DNA of 64,000 nt from JAPPHA01 sp965220985 (lineage in GTDB: Bacteria; Pseudomonadota; Alphaproteobacteria; Rhodobacterales; Rhodobacteraceae), in assembly GCA_965220985.1 (NCBI GenBank), contig OZ244854.1:3038001-3102000 (forward strand), written 5' to 3'. The position numbers were made by a program, and so were the translations under genes. The notes beneath the pieces are model-generated. The model was not told the DNA's origin. It worked only from the letters and a program-made list of their open reading frames with translations, and searched no databases. Below are positions 7,389 to 15,954 of the stretch, piece by piece (the stretch's first letter is position 1; every line of letters starts with the position of its first letter).

Positions 7389-8702
7389 ATGAAAAAGCTC
7401 AAGACGAGTGTCATCGCGGCCGCCGTTGCCGTCAGCGGAGGACAGATGGCTGCTGCTCAGGACATCACGTTGTGCTGGGCTGCTTGGGACCCGGCAAACG
7501 CTCTTGTCGAACTGTCGAAGGACTTCACCTCAGAAACCGGGATCGGCATGCAGTTCGAATTCGTGCCATGGCCGAATTTCGCGGACCGGATGCTGAACGA
7601 ACTGAACTCCGGCGGCAAGCTCTGCGATCTCATGATCGGTGACAGCCAATGGATCGGCGGCGGAGCCGAAAACGGTCATTACGTCAAGTTGAATGACTTT
7701 TTCGACGCCGAAGGCATCAGCATGGACGACTTCGCGCCCGCCACGGTCTACGCGTATTCGACCTGGCCCAAGGGAACCCCGAACTACTACGCGCTCCCGG
7801 CAATGGGCGATGCGAACGGGTGGTTCTATCGCAAGGACTGGTTCAGCGATCCCGACCTTCAGGCGGCGTTCATGGACGAATACGGCCGCGAACTCGCCGA
7901 GCCCGCAACCCAGCTCGAGTTGATGGACATTGCCCGCTTCTTCCAAGGTCGCGAGATCGATGGTCAGAAGAGATTTGGCGTGTCGATCTTCACCGAGCGC
8001 GGGTCTGAAGGGATCACGATGGGAGCGTCAGGATCGCTCTATGCATGGGGTTTCAAGTACGAGAACACGCCGGGTTCCTATGACATGGAAGGCGCCGTGA
8101 ACTCGCCTGAGGCGGTCGAAGCGCTCGAGTACTACAAGGAACTCTACAAGTGTTGCACCCCTCCGGGATACACGGATGCCTACATGCAGGAGTCGCTCGA
8201 TGCCTTCAAGTCTGGCCAGGTCGCGATGGCGATGAACTGGTTCGCCTTCTTCCCAGGGCTGGCAAAGGACGAGAACGTCGGTGGCGACAAGATCGACTTT
8301 TTTGTCAATCCTGGCCAGAACGTCGAAGCCTCGACGCTCGGCGGGCAGGGCATCTCCATCATCTCGTATTCTGACAAGCAGGACGAAGCGAAGCAGTACA
8401 TCAAGTGGTTCGCGAAGCCCGAAGTTCAGGCGAAATGGTGGGCCCTCGGTGGCTATTCGGCACACAATTCGGTCCTCCAGGATCCCGGATTCCCCGACAC
8501 GCAACCGTTTGCGGCGGATTTCCTCGTCGCGATGGATGGCGTTCAGGACTTCTGGCAGGAACCGGCGTATGCAGAATTGCTGCTCGCCATGCAGAAACGT
8601 CTTCACGACTATGTCGTGGCGGATGTCGGAACTGCGAAAGAGGCGCTCGACAAGCTGATCGAGGACTGGACCGAAACCTTCGAGGATGAAGGCAAGCTCT
8701 GA
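7389..8702 (+). CDS. Extracellular sugar-binding protein of an ABC importer
   Basis: A 437-residue periplasmic family-1 solute-binding protein. The signal peptide is residues 1-23, with a probable cleavage after QMAAA, and the mature protein starts QDITLCWAAWDPA. The conserved binding-protein pattern follows (FVPWPNFADRMLNEL, then PALPAMGDANGWFYRKD-like contacts). The start at 7389 follows GAGAGGAAC; an in-frame start at 7338 would add residues before the signal peptide. First gene of the operon; a strong hairpin (8716-8770) separates it from the permeases, consistent with making more binding protein than membrane components. The context (DhaKLM kinase downstream) suggests a small polyol or ketose, or a precursor that yields one. 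Confidence 0.9.
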   Translation: MKKLKTSVIAAAVAVSGGQMAAAQDITLCWAAWDPANALVELSKDFTSETGIGMQFEFVPWPNFADRMLNELNSGGKLCDLMIGDSQWIGGGAENGHYVKLNDFFDAEGISMDDFAPATVYAYSTWPKGTPNYYALPAMGDANGWFYRKDWFSDPDLQAAFMDEYGRELAEPATQLELMDIARFFQGREIDGQKRFGVSIFTERGSEGITMGASGSLYAWGFKYENTPGSYDMEGAVNSPEAVEALEYYKELYKCCTPPGYTDAYMQESLDAFKSGQVAMAMNWFAFFPGLAKDENVGGDKIDFFVNPGQNVEASTLGGQGISIISYSDKQDEAKQYIKWFAKPEVQAKWWALGGYSAHNSVLQDPGFPDTQPFAADFLVAMDGVQDFWQEPAYAELLLAMQKRLHDYVVADVGTAKEALDKLIEDWTETFEDEGKL

Positions 8703-8715
8703 TCGGACTTGTCCG

Positions 8716-8770
8716 GTTGCGGGCATGGCGCGCATTCGAATAAACGGATGCACTTCGCCATGCCCGCAAC
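8716..8770 (+). promoter_or_regulatory. Strong intercistronic hairpin after the binding-protein gene
   Basis: GTTGCGGGCATGGCG (8716-8730) pairs perfectly over 15 bases with CGCCATGCCCGCAAC (8756-8770) around a 25-base loop. There is no T-run, so it is unlikely to be a simple terminator. Such hairpins after binding-protein genes typically protect the upstream mRNA from 3' decay. Confidence 0.7.
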
Positions 8771-8818
8771 GCATGAACGATTTCAATTCGTGATTGAAGG
8801 CTGATCGGATCGGGTTTG

Positions 8819-9763
8819 ATGAAGACCGGAATCGACAAGATTGCTGCCGCCACGCCCGAACCGATCGGGCGCAGGGTGCGCAGCCTCGGGGACCGAGCGA
8901 TCGCCTGGCTGTTTGTCACGCCGACGATCGTGCTTCTCCTTGCCATCAACATCTTTCCACTGATCTGGACGATCAATCTCAGTTTCACCAACTACAAGGC
9001 GAACCGCATTGCGCGCGGGTGGGAATACATCGGTTTTCGAAACTACGAGAGAATTCTGACCGACAGCGACATCTGGCACAACATGCAGGTCACGGCGCAT
9101 TTCCTGCTGTGGACGATCATTTTTCAGGTGCTGATCGGCTTCACGCTGGCATGGCTGATCAACCGGAATTTCCGCGGAAGCGCGTTCTGGACGACGGTCA
9201 TCGTCCTTCCGATGATGCTGTCGCCGGCTGTCGTCGGCAATTTCTGGACCTTCCTGTACCAACCGCAGATCGGTCTCTTCAATTACGTCGCAGCCCTCTT
9301 CACGGGGGCCGATCCCACCAGTTTCGAGATGATCGGCTCGGTACGGCTGGCGCCTTGGGCGATCGTCATTGTCGACACCTGGATGTGGACCCCCTTCGTC
9401 ATGCTGATATGTCTCGCCGGTTTGCGGGCGATCCCCGACGACATCTACGAGGCGGCCGAAATCGATCGGGCATCGAAATGGCGTCAGTTCTGGACGATCA
9501 CGGTCCCGATGACGCTCCCCTTCCTCATGCTCGCGGTGCTGTTTCGCGGGATCGAGAACTTCAAGATGTTTGACCTGGTGGTCGAACTGACGTCAGGTGG
9601 GCCCGGCTCCACGACCGAACTGGCTTCCATAAATCTCAAGCGCGAAGCATTCGAGAAATGGCGGACCGGGTACTCCTCGGCCTTCGCCATCATCCTCTTC
9701 GTGACCGTCTTCGGTCTCGCCAACATCTACGTGAAGGCGCTGAACAGGGTCAAGCGGCAGTGA
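8819..9763 (+). CDS. ABC sugar transporter permease (MalF/UgpA-like)
   Basis: A 314-residue inner-membrane protein with six predicted transmembrane segments, the first at about residues 28-50 (AWLFVTPTIVLLLAINIF). The coupling-loop EAA motif is present (EAAEIDRASKWRQFWTITV), which contacts the ATPases. The start codon could be ATG 8819 or the immediately preceding TTG 8816. Its end overlaps the next permease gene by 4 bases (GTGA), so the two are translationally coupled as a heterodimer. Confidence 0.92.
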   Translation: MKTGIDKIAAATPEPIGRRVRSLGDRAIAWLFVTPTIVLLLAINIFPLIWTINLSFTNYKANRIARGWEYIGFRNYERILTDSDIWHNMQVTAHFLLWTIIFQVLIGFTLAWLINRNFRGSAFWTTVIVLPMMLSPAVVGNFWTFLYQPQIGLFNYVAALFTGADPTSFEMIGSVRLAPWAIVIVDTWMWTPFVMLICLAGLRAIPDDIYEAAEIDRASKWRQFWTITVPMTLPFLMLAVLFRGIENFKMFDLVVELTSGGPGSTTELASINLKREAFEKWRTGYSSAFAIILFVTVFGLANIYVKALNRVKRQ

Positions 9764-10701
9764 GCACGGTGTCCGTCAACGAGCCGACTGGCAGGCAGAA
9801 ATGGGTCGCGGGGACTCTGGTCATCGTCTACGCCCTCGTGACGATGCTGCCGCTGGCCTGGATTTTCCTGACCGGATTCAAGAGCCCGCCGGACTCGATA
9901 TCCTACCCGCCTAAGGTCTTTTTCGAACCGACATTGGAAGGCTACGTCAACGTCTTCACGACACGAACCCGTCAGACACAGGAATACCTGGACAGCCTGG
10001 GTCCGCCACAAACCTGGTACGAGGAAATCGTTCGCAAGCGCGACATGGTCATCGCCGGCCCCTCGAAATTCGGGCAGCGATTCACCAATTCGATCATCAT
10101 CGGTTTCGGTTCGACCTTCCTGAGCGTGTTCCTGGGAACGCTTGCCGCCTACGCGTTCAGCCGTTTTCGGATCCCCTTGAAGGACGATCTGATGTTCTTC
10201 ATCCTGTCGACACGGATGATGCCGCCGATCGCCGTCGCGATTCCGATATTCCTGATGTACCGAACGCTCGGATTGTCCGACACGCATCTCGGGATGATCC
10301 TCCTCTACACGGCGGTCAACATCTCGCTGGCAGTCTGGCTGCTCAAGGGATTCATTGACGAGATACCTCGCGAGTACGAGGAGGCAGCTCTCATCGACGG
10401 CTACACGCGGTTGCAGGCGTTCAGAAAGGTGGTTCTGCCCCAAGCCGCGACCGGAATCGCTTCGACCGCGATCTTTTGCCTGATCTTCTCCTGGAACGAA
10501 TATGCCTTCGCGTTGCTGCTGACATCGGGGACGGCCCAGACCGCTCCTCCGTTCATTCCGACGATCATCGGCGAAGGCGGTCTCGATTGGCCGGCGGTTG
10601 CAGCAGGAGCGACGCTGTTTCTGCTGCCGGTCCTGGTCTTCACCATCCTGCTCAGGAAACACCTGCTCAGAGGCATAACCTTCGGAGCCGTCAGGAAATG
10701 A
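9760..10701 (+). CDS. ABC sugar transporter permease (MalG/UgpE-like)
   Basis: The second permease, 313 residues, starting at a GTG that overlaps the stop of the first. Transmembrane segments run from about residue 21 (LVIVYALVTMLPLAWIFL). The EAA loop reads EYEEAALIDGYTRLQAFRKV. It has a long periplasmic loop (FFEPTLEGYVNVFTTRTRQ) before the second membrane segment. Its stop overlaps the small membrane gene by 4 bases (ATGA). Confidence 0.92.
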   Translation: MSTVSVNEPTGRQKWVAGTLVIVYALVTMLPLAWIFLTGFKSPPDSISYPPKVFFEPTLEGYVNVFTTRTRQTQEYLDSLGPPQTWYEEIVRKRDMVIAGPSKFGQRFTNSIIIGFGSTFLSVFLGTLAAYAFSRFRIPLKDDLMFFILSTRMMPPIAVAIPIFLMYRTLGLSDTHLGMILLYTAVNISLAVWLLKGFIDEIPREYEEAALIDGYTRLQAFRKVVLPQAATGIASTAIFCLIFSWNEYAFALLLTSGTAQTAPPFIPTIIGEGGLDWPAVAAGATLFLLPVLVFTILLRKHLLRGITFGAVRK

Positions 10702-10886
10702 GTGCATTCATTCAAGGATTGCTGGAATTGCGACGCGGCCCTTGGGAACTTCTGGCGAGCGTGCTGATCGGTGCTGGCGTTTTCATGCTGATGCAACCGT
10801 TCATGATCATCATGTACACCTATTCCTTCGCGGTCATCCTGCTTGGAACCGTGATGTTCGTCATTGTCAGCCATTTTCGGGAATAG
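10698..10886 (+). CDS. Small two-helix membrane protein within the ABC operon
   Basis: A 62-residue protein whose ATG overlaps the stop of the second permease (ATGA) and whose stop lies 3 bases before the first ATPase gene, so it is very likely translated. Two hydrophobic segments occupy about residues 16-33 (LLASVLIGAGVFMLM) and 39-58 (MYTYSFAVILLGTVMFVIV). I do not recognise a family. Polyol importers with paired ATPases (for example GlpSTPQUV of Rhizobium) also contain a small membrane protein, but this sequence does not look like that family (DUF2160). A role as an accessory subunit of the transporter is inferred from position only. Confidence 0.7.
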   Translation: MSAFIQGLLELRRGPWELLASVLIGAGVFMLMQPFMIIMYTYSFAVILLGTVMFVIVSHFRE

Positions 10887-10889
10887 GGC

Positions 10890-11993
10890 ATGGCTGAGAT
10901 TGTCGTTCAAAACGTCAGGAAGGAATTCGGCGACTTTGTCGCGGTCGAGGAATCCTCTTTCACGGTTCGCGACGGCGAATTCTTCATGCTGCTCGGGCCC
11001 TCCGGCTGCGGAAAGACCACGACTCTGCGGATGATCGCGGGCCTTGAGCTGCCGACATCGGGGGAAATCCGCCTCGATGGCGAGGACGTGACCCAGGTTC
11101 CCGCGTCAAGGCGCGATATCGCGTTCGTCTTTCAGTTGTTCGCGCTGTATCCCCACATGAACGTCTATCGAAACCTGGCTTATCCGCTCGTCAGCCAGGG
11201 AAAATCGCGCGCAGAGGTGCGCAAGAAGATCGCCGAAGTCGCCGAGATTCTGCGAATTTCGCATCTGCTCAAGAGTTCGGTCGGGCGTCTGTCGGGTGGC
11301 GACCGCCAAAGAGTGGCGCTCGGCCGCGCCATCGTGCGCGAACCGAAGGCGTTCCTCATGGATGAACCGCTGGGTGCGCTGGATGCGGAGTTTCGCGAAC
11401 GAATGGCCGAAGAACTGCGTGCCCTGCATGAAAGAATGGAGGCCACGACAGTTTACGTGACACACGACCAGCTCGAAGCCATGCAGATGGGCGACAGGAT
11501 CGTCGTGATGAACCACGGCGTTGTCGAGCAGGCCGGAACCCCGCGAGAGATCTACGAAAACCCCAATTCGATGTTCGTCGCCGACTTCATCGGTTCTCCG
11601 CCAATGAACTTTGTCGAATTCGAGGGATCAGTCGCTCCCAACACGGCAACCGTCACCGTTCCGGGCGGCAATGTTCCGATCCTGCCGGAGCGGTTTCAAA
11701 CAACCGGCGGACGCCTCGCGCTCGGTGTTCGACCCGAGGATATCAGGCTTGGGGCACCGGGTGGTGACGGGCTGCCGGCGCAGGTCGAGGCCAGTGAATA
11801 CCTCGGAACAACCCAGGTCTTGACACTCGACATCCCGAACGGACGGTTGAAAGCGAGGGTCCCGTCCGCTCAGCGCGTTCGCCCGGGCGAGAACGTGGCA
11901 CTGACGTTCATCACCGAAAGGCTCTCGATGTTCGATGCGGCGAGCGGTCGCTCGATCGCGAGAGCAATGAATGACGGTGAACGCGATGGCTGA
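10890..11993 (+). CDS. ABC transporter ATP-binding protein (first of a pair)
   Basis: A 367-residue cytoplasmic ATPase of the MalK/UgpC type. Walker A is GPSGCGKT (residues 36-43), the Q-loop Gln is 82, the signature is LSGGD (134-138, the usual Gln replaced by Asp), and Walker B is FLMDEP (155-160). A H-loop VTHDQLEAM follows. The C-terminal third is the TOBE-type regulatory domain (LALGVRPEDIRLG). With the next gene it probably forms a heterodimeric ATPase, as in glycerol/erythritol importers. Confidence 0.93.
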   Translation: MAEIVVQNVRKEFGDFVAVEESSFTVRDGEFFMLLGPSGCGKTTTLRMIAGLELPTSGEIRLDGEDVTQVPASRRDIAFVFQLFALYPHMNVYRNLAYPLVSQGKSRAEVRKKIAEVAEILRISHLLKSSVGRLSGGDRQRVALGRAIVREPKAFLMDEPLGALDAEFRERMAEELRALHERMEATTVYVTHDQLEAMQMGDRIVVMNHGVVEQAGTPREIYENPNSMFVADFIGSPPMNFVEFEGSVAPNTATVTVPGGNVPILPERFQTTGGRLALGVRPEDIRLGAPGGDGLPAQVEASEYLGTTQVLTLDIPNGRLKARVPSAQRVRPGENVALTFITERLSMFDAASGRSIARAMNDGERDG

Positions 11994-12017
11994 AATTCGG
12001 CTCCAGGGTGTCACCAA
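11971..12017 (+). other. Overlap of the two ATPase genes and start choice
   Basis: The second ATPase could start at ATG 11971 (MTVNAMAEIR) or at ATG 11986 (MAEIRLQG). The latter aligns with MAEIVVQN of its upstream paralogue and has GGTGA 5 bases upstream; the former has GAGAG 6 bases upstream. Both overlap the end of the first ATPase gene at 11993. Confidence 0.5.
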
Positions 12018-13014
12018 GAGATACGACCAGGCAACGGCGGTCGACAAGCTCGACCTGGCTGTCGCCGATTCCTCCTTTGTCGTGCTCCTCGGGCCGACCG
12101 GGGCTGGAAAGACAACGACATTGAGGCTGGTCGCTGGCCTCGAAAATGCTGACGAGGGCAGCATTTGGATCGACAACACCGATGTGACCAGGTGGTCGCC
12201 ATCGGACCGAGACGTTGCGATGGTTTTTCAGCAATACTCGCTCTATCCGCACCTTTCGGTCAGGGACAATCTCGCGTTTCCGCTGCGCTCGCCTCTCAGG
12301 GCGTTGCAAGAGCAGGAGATCGCGGAAAGAGTGGCGCGAACTGCAGAGATGCTCCGCATTTCAAACAAGCTGGACAATCGGGCGACCGAACTCTCTGGCG
12401 GTGAAATGCAACGCGTCTCGATCGGCCGAGCGCTGGTGCGCGATCCGTCCGTGTTCCTGATGGACGAACCTCTCTCCTCGCTTGATGCGAAGCTGCGCGC
12501 GGAACTCAGGATCGAACTCAAGCACATCCAGGCCGACCTCGGCGCCACCGTCCTCTACGTCACCCATGACCAGATCGAGGCGATGACCATGGCCACGAGC
12601 GTTGGGGTTCTCCAGGAGGGGCAGCTGGTTCAGTTCGGAAGCCCGCGTGAGGTCTATGAACAGCCGAGAAGCATCTATGTTGCGACCAGGCTCGGGCAGC
12701 CCCGGATCAACATCGTGCCACCCGAGACATTTCCCGCGCTCGCAACTCCCGATGGAACCGACATGATCGGTCTTCGCCCCGAAAACGTCACCTTCGATGC
12801 GGATGTCCCGGGATCGGTCGCGGGCAAGGTCGGAAACATCGAGTATCTTGGTGACCAGACCCGCGTGGAAGTTTCGATCGGAAGCACCTCCTTGATCACG
12901 CTCACGCACGGAGCGCCGGAAGTCGGTTCGGAAAGCGATGTTCAGGTCGGTGCTGTCGCGCCGCTGTTTTTCGATTCAAGTGGCGACAGGATCAAGGATT
13001 CCGGTCATGTCTGA
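11971..13014 (+). CDS. ABC transporter ATP-binding protein (second of a pair)
   Basis: A 347-residue paralogue of the preceding ATPase: Walker A GPTGAGKT (41-48), a Q-loop FQQYSLYPHL, signature LSGGEMQR, Walker B FLMDEPLSS, and a H-loop VTHDQIEAM. A shorter TOBE domain follows (MIGLRPENVTFDADV). The stop lies 3 codons into the dhaL-like gene. The two ATPases differ enough to be distinct subunits, not a recent duplication. Confidence 0.93.
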   Translation: MTVNAMAEIRLQGVTKRYDQATAVDKLDLAVADSSFVVLLGPTGAGKTTTLRLVAGLENADEGSIWIDNTDVTRWSPSDRDVAMVFQQYSLYPHLSVRDNLAFPLRSPLRALQEQEIAERVARTAEMLRISNKLDNRATELSGGEMQRVSIGRALVRDPSVFLMDEPLSSLDAKLRAELRIELKHIQADLGATVLYVTHDQIEAMTMATSVGVLQEGQLVQFGSPREVYEQPRSIYVATRLGQPRINIVPPETFPALATPDGTDMIGLRPENVTFDADVPGSVAGKVGNIEYLGDQTRVEVSIGSTSLITLTHGAPEVGSESDVQVGAVAPLFFDSSGDRIKDSGHV

Positions 13015-13630
13015 CGCGACATCATCCATGCAGTCGTCGCTCGCCGGCAAGCTCGCCGTTCGGGCAATCGAGATCATTCGGGCCAACGAGGCGGAATTGA
13101 CCAAGCTGGACCAGGCGATTGGTGACGGGGACCATGGCATCAACCTCTCGCGGGGATTTGGTGCCGTCGCAGAGATCGCCGATGAACTCGGTGCAATGGA
13201 TTTCGGAGCGGCGCTTTCGAAGGCCGGCATGACCCTGGTCATGAAGGTTGGCGGGGCGTCAGGACCGCTCTATGGCTCCGCGCTCATGGCCATGGGCAAG
13301 GCCACGACTTCTGTTCCCGATTCGGCAGAGAGAGTGGCCGACATGCTCGACATCGGTATCGGCGCGATCATGCAACGCGGGCGATCCGATCTCGGTGCCA
13401 AGACAATGCTCGACGTGCTCGGTCCGGTCCGCGACGCCGCGCGATCGGGAGCGGGCGTTCCTGAAATCAGGCGGGTGGCCGACGACGCTCTCGAAGCGAC
13501 ACGGGACATGCTTGCGACCAAGGGACGCGCGGCGTTCCTGGGCGAGCGATCGGTCGGACACCTGGACCCGGGCGCAAGGTCGTCGTGTCTGCTCGTCCAA
13601 ATGGTCTGCGATATCTTGGAGGAATCATGA
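13007..13630 (+). CDS. dhaL: DhaL, ADP-binding subunit of PEP-dependent dihydroxyacetone-type kinase
   Basis: A 207-residue DhaL/DAK2-domain protein. In PTS-type kinases DhaL holds ADP as a cofactor; it is rephosphorylated in place by DhaM and passes the phosphate to the substrate on DhaK. The Mg-nucleotide motif GDGDHG is at residues 39-44 (DQAIGDGDHGINL). The glycine-rich GGASGPLYGSALM and the C-terminal AAFLGERSVGHLDPGA motif are intact. The start at 13007 has AAGGA upstream; it overlaps the ATPase gene by 8 bases and its end overlaps the next gene (ATGA). Confidence 0.94.
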   Translation: MSDATSSMQSSLAGKLAVRAIEIIRANEAELTKLDQAIGDGDHGINLSRGFGAVAEIADELGAMDFGAALSKAGMTLVMKVGGASGPLYGSALMAMGKATTSVPDSAERVADMLDIGIGAIMQRGRSDLGAKTMLDVLGPVRDAARSGAGVPEIRRVADDALEATRDMLATKGRAAFLGERSVGHLDPGARSSCLLVQMVCDILEES

Positions 13631-14013
13631 AGGAAAACGTCTCGGTCGTCATCGTTTCGCACTCGCCAGATGTCGCGCGCGGAGCTGCGGAGATGGCCGT
13701 TCAGATGGTCGGCGAAGACGTCCAGGTCGCAAGTTGCGGTGGCAATCCGGATGGCGGGCTGGGAACCAGTGTCGTCGACATTCTCTCGGCGATCGAGAGC
13801 GTGTGGTCCAATCGCGGCGTTGCCGTTCTGGTCGATCTTGGCGGCGCAGAAATGAACTCGGAAATGGCCATCATGCAGCTTGGCGAGGAAAGGTCCGAAA
13901 AGGTCGTCATTTGCAATGCTCCCGTGGTCGAGGGTGCGGTGATGGCGGCAACCGAGGCGGCATCAGGATCGGACCTTGCGACGGTACGAGCGACAGCGGA
14001 GGAATTCCGGTGA
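13627..14013 (+). CDS. dhaM: DhaM, EIIA-Man-type phosphotransfer protein
   Basis: A 128-residue protein equal to only the N-terminal EIIA-mannose-like domain of E. coli DhaM. The phosphoryl-accepting His is H12 (VSHSPDVARG). The core GGNPDGGLGTSVVDILSAI and VLVDLGGAEMNSEMA motifs match the family. E. coli DhaM carries HPr and partial EI domains on the same chain; here these are separate following genes. It overlaps dhaL by 4 bases and the HPr gene by 4 bases (GTGA). Confidence 0.92.
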   Translation: MKENVSVVIVSHSPDVARGAAEMAVQMVGEDVQVASCGGNPDGGLGTSVVDILSAIESVWSNRGVAVLVDLGGAEMNSEMAIMQLGEERSEKVVICNAPVVEGAVMAATEAASGSDLATVRATAEEFR

Positions 14014-14321
14014 GCGACAGCGAGTCATGGATCGAAGGCAGCGTTCTCATTACGAACGAGACCGGTCTGCATGCACGACCGGCAGTGAAACTCACGCGGT
14101 TGTCGAAGACATTCGATTCCCGAATCGAAATCCGGCTGCCATCGAATGACAAGTGGGTGAACGCGAAATCTCCAAGTGCCGTGATGAGGCTCAAGGCACG
14201 CCCGGTGACAATGATGGAGATCCGCGCATGCGGCGGCGATGCAGACGCTGCACTTGAAGCGTTGATTGACCTGGTCGCAGCTGATTTTGGCGAAAATGAC
14301 TCAAGAGTCGAAACCGCTTAG
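14010..14321 (+). CDS. HPr-type phosphocarrier protein
   Basis: A 103-residue HPr protein, GTG start overlapping the dhaM stop. The active-site His is H21 in TGLHARPAVK, with the following Arg23 conserved. The region around the regulatory Ser46 of classical HPr reads VNAKSPSAVMRLKA, so regulation by an HPr kinase is uncertain. It should relay phosphate from the enzyme I encoded next to DhaM. Its 3' end overlaps the EI gene by 26 bases. Confidence 0.9.
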   Translation: MSDSESWIEGSVLITNETGLHARPAVKLTRLSKTFDSRIEIRLPSNDKWVNAKSPSAVMRLKARPVTMMEIRACGGDADAALEALIDLVAADFGENDSRVETA

Positions 14322-15954
14322 GGCAGTCATTTCGGGAAAGTCGGTCTCGCCCGGGTACGCTGTCGGACCTGCGTGGATCCTCGACCGCGCGGCGACGTCG
14401 GGTTGCGCGCCCGAGGTGCCGGTTCGTCATGGCGGTGGCCCAACGTCCCGCTCATCGTCAACGGGCACCTGGGACGACCTGTCGCGCGCGATTGACAAGG
14501 CACGAGACGACCTCACGCAACTTGCAACCGAATCGGACGACATCGGGGCAGAGATCCTCGAGTTTCAGATCGTGCTTCTTGATGACGAGGAGATTCTCGA
14601 CCCGGTCAAGGAAGCCATTGAGGAGGGCATGGACCCGCGAAATGCCTGGCAGTCGCACCTGGGCGAAATGGCGCGTGAGTTCGAAGAGTGTGGCGATGAC
14701 CACATGGCAGGCCGGGCGGCAGACATCAGGGACTTGAGTGACAGGGTCACCAGGGGTCTTTCGGGAGCATCCGAGGCAGAGACCGTTCCTGCAGGTTCAG
14801 TCGTGGTCGCTGACGAAATCCCGCCATCGACCTTTCTTTCGATGGACTGGACGCGTTTGGCGGGCGCGGCACTGATCCGCGGGTCGACAACCGATCACGT
14901 GGCGATCCTCGCAAAAGCGAGGGGCGTGCCGATGATTGCCGGGATGGGACGTCAACCCGAGATCGAACAGGGCGAGACCCTGGCACTGGACGCGACGGAC
15001 GGATGTCTGTTGGTTCACCCGGAACGGGAAGACCTCGATAGGATCGCCGACGGAAAGAGGCAGCACGCGGTTGAGGAAAAAATGGCTGCTGCAATCGAGA
15101 TGGAGCCGGCGCGCACTGCTGACGGGGACAGGATCAAGGTTCTCATCAATGTCAACACGCCTGCCGACATCGAGGGTTTCGACTTTCGGTGCTGCGACGG
15201 AATCGGGCTGGTTCGGACCGAGTTCCTGTTTTCGGAGGGTTTGGCGGGCGAAGAGTCGCAGTACGATGTCTACGCCGACATCGTCAGACGCGCTGACGGG
15301 AAACTCGTGACCTTTCGCACGCTCGACGCCGGTGGAGACAAGCCGGTTCCGGGGTTCACGATCGAGGGGGAGAACAATCCGTTTCTTGGCGTGCGGGGCA
15401 TTCGCTTGTCGCTTCGGCACCCCGAAGTCTTCGAGACACAGTTGCGCGCGCTTGCGCGGGCTGCCGCTCACGGACCCGTCAGGATCATGCTGCCGATGAT
15501 CAGCGTTCCGCCAGAGATCGTTGCCTCGCGACATCAACTGGAAAGCGTTCTCGCCGAACTTGACGCGACCGAAACACCGCGCGGGGTTCCGGAACTCGGA
15601 ATGATGATCGAGGTTCCGGCTGCAGCCCTCGATGCGAAGAGCTTTGACGTCGACTTTTATTCGATCGGCACAAACGACCTGGTTCAGTACACGATGGCAG
15701 CCGCACGCGATGTTGGCGATCTGTCCGATCTTTGCGATCCGCTCAACCCTGCAGTCAGCCAGATGATCAAACGATCGGTATCGGCGGCAAGGGAAAGAAA
15801 CGCCGATATCGGAATCTGCGGTGACATGGCCTCGGATGCGGTTTTCGTGCCTCACTTGCTTGACCTGGGGCTGGCATCGCTGTCGGTTCCGCCGGCGCTT
15901 GTCGGGCAGGTCAAGCTCGCGATTTCGACCCACAAGCGAGGCGACCAGCCGTGA
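14296..15954 (+). CDS. PTS enzyme I (PEP-protein phosphotransferase), Dha-operon copy
   Basis: A full-length, 552-residue enzyme I. The N-terminal domain starts with SGKSVSPGYAVGP, and the phosphohistidine is H201 in TTDHVAILAKARGVP. The PEP-binding C-terminal domain is intact: GIGLVRTEFLF, FRTLDAGGDKPVP, GTNDLVQYTMA and the active-site Cys in GICGDMASD. Thus it should autophosphorylate with PEP and does not look like the truncated EI tail fused to E. coli DhaM. The start at 14296 overlaps the HPr gene; an in-frame 14266 is also possible. Its stop overlaps the next gene. Confidence 0.93.
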   Translation: MTQESKPLRAVISGKSVSPGYAVGPAWILDRAATSGCAPEVPVRHGGGPTSRSSSTGTWDDLSRAIDKARDDLTQLATESDDIGAEILEFQIVLLDDEEILDPVKEAIEEGMDPRNAWQSHLGEMAREFEECGDDHMAGRAADIRDLSDRVTRGLSGASEAETVPAGSVVVADEIPPSTFLSMDWTRLAGAALIRGSTTDHVAILAKARGVPMIAGMGRQPEIEQGETLALDATDGCLLVHPEREDLDRIADGKRQHAVEEKMAAAIEMEPARTADGDRIKVLINVNTPADIEGFDFRCCDGIGLVRTEFLFSEGLAGEESQYDVYADIVRRADGKLVTFRTLDAGGDKPVPGFTIEGENNPFLGVRGIRLSLRHPEVFETQLRALARAAAHGPVRIMLPMISVPPEIVASRHQLESVLAELDATETPRGVPELGMMIEVPAAALDAKSFDVDFYSIGTNDLVQYTMAAARDVGDLSDLCDPLNPAVSQMIKRSVSAARERNADIGICGDMASDAVFVPHLLDLGLASLSVPPALVGQVKLAISTHKRGDQP

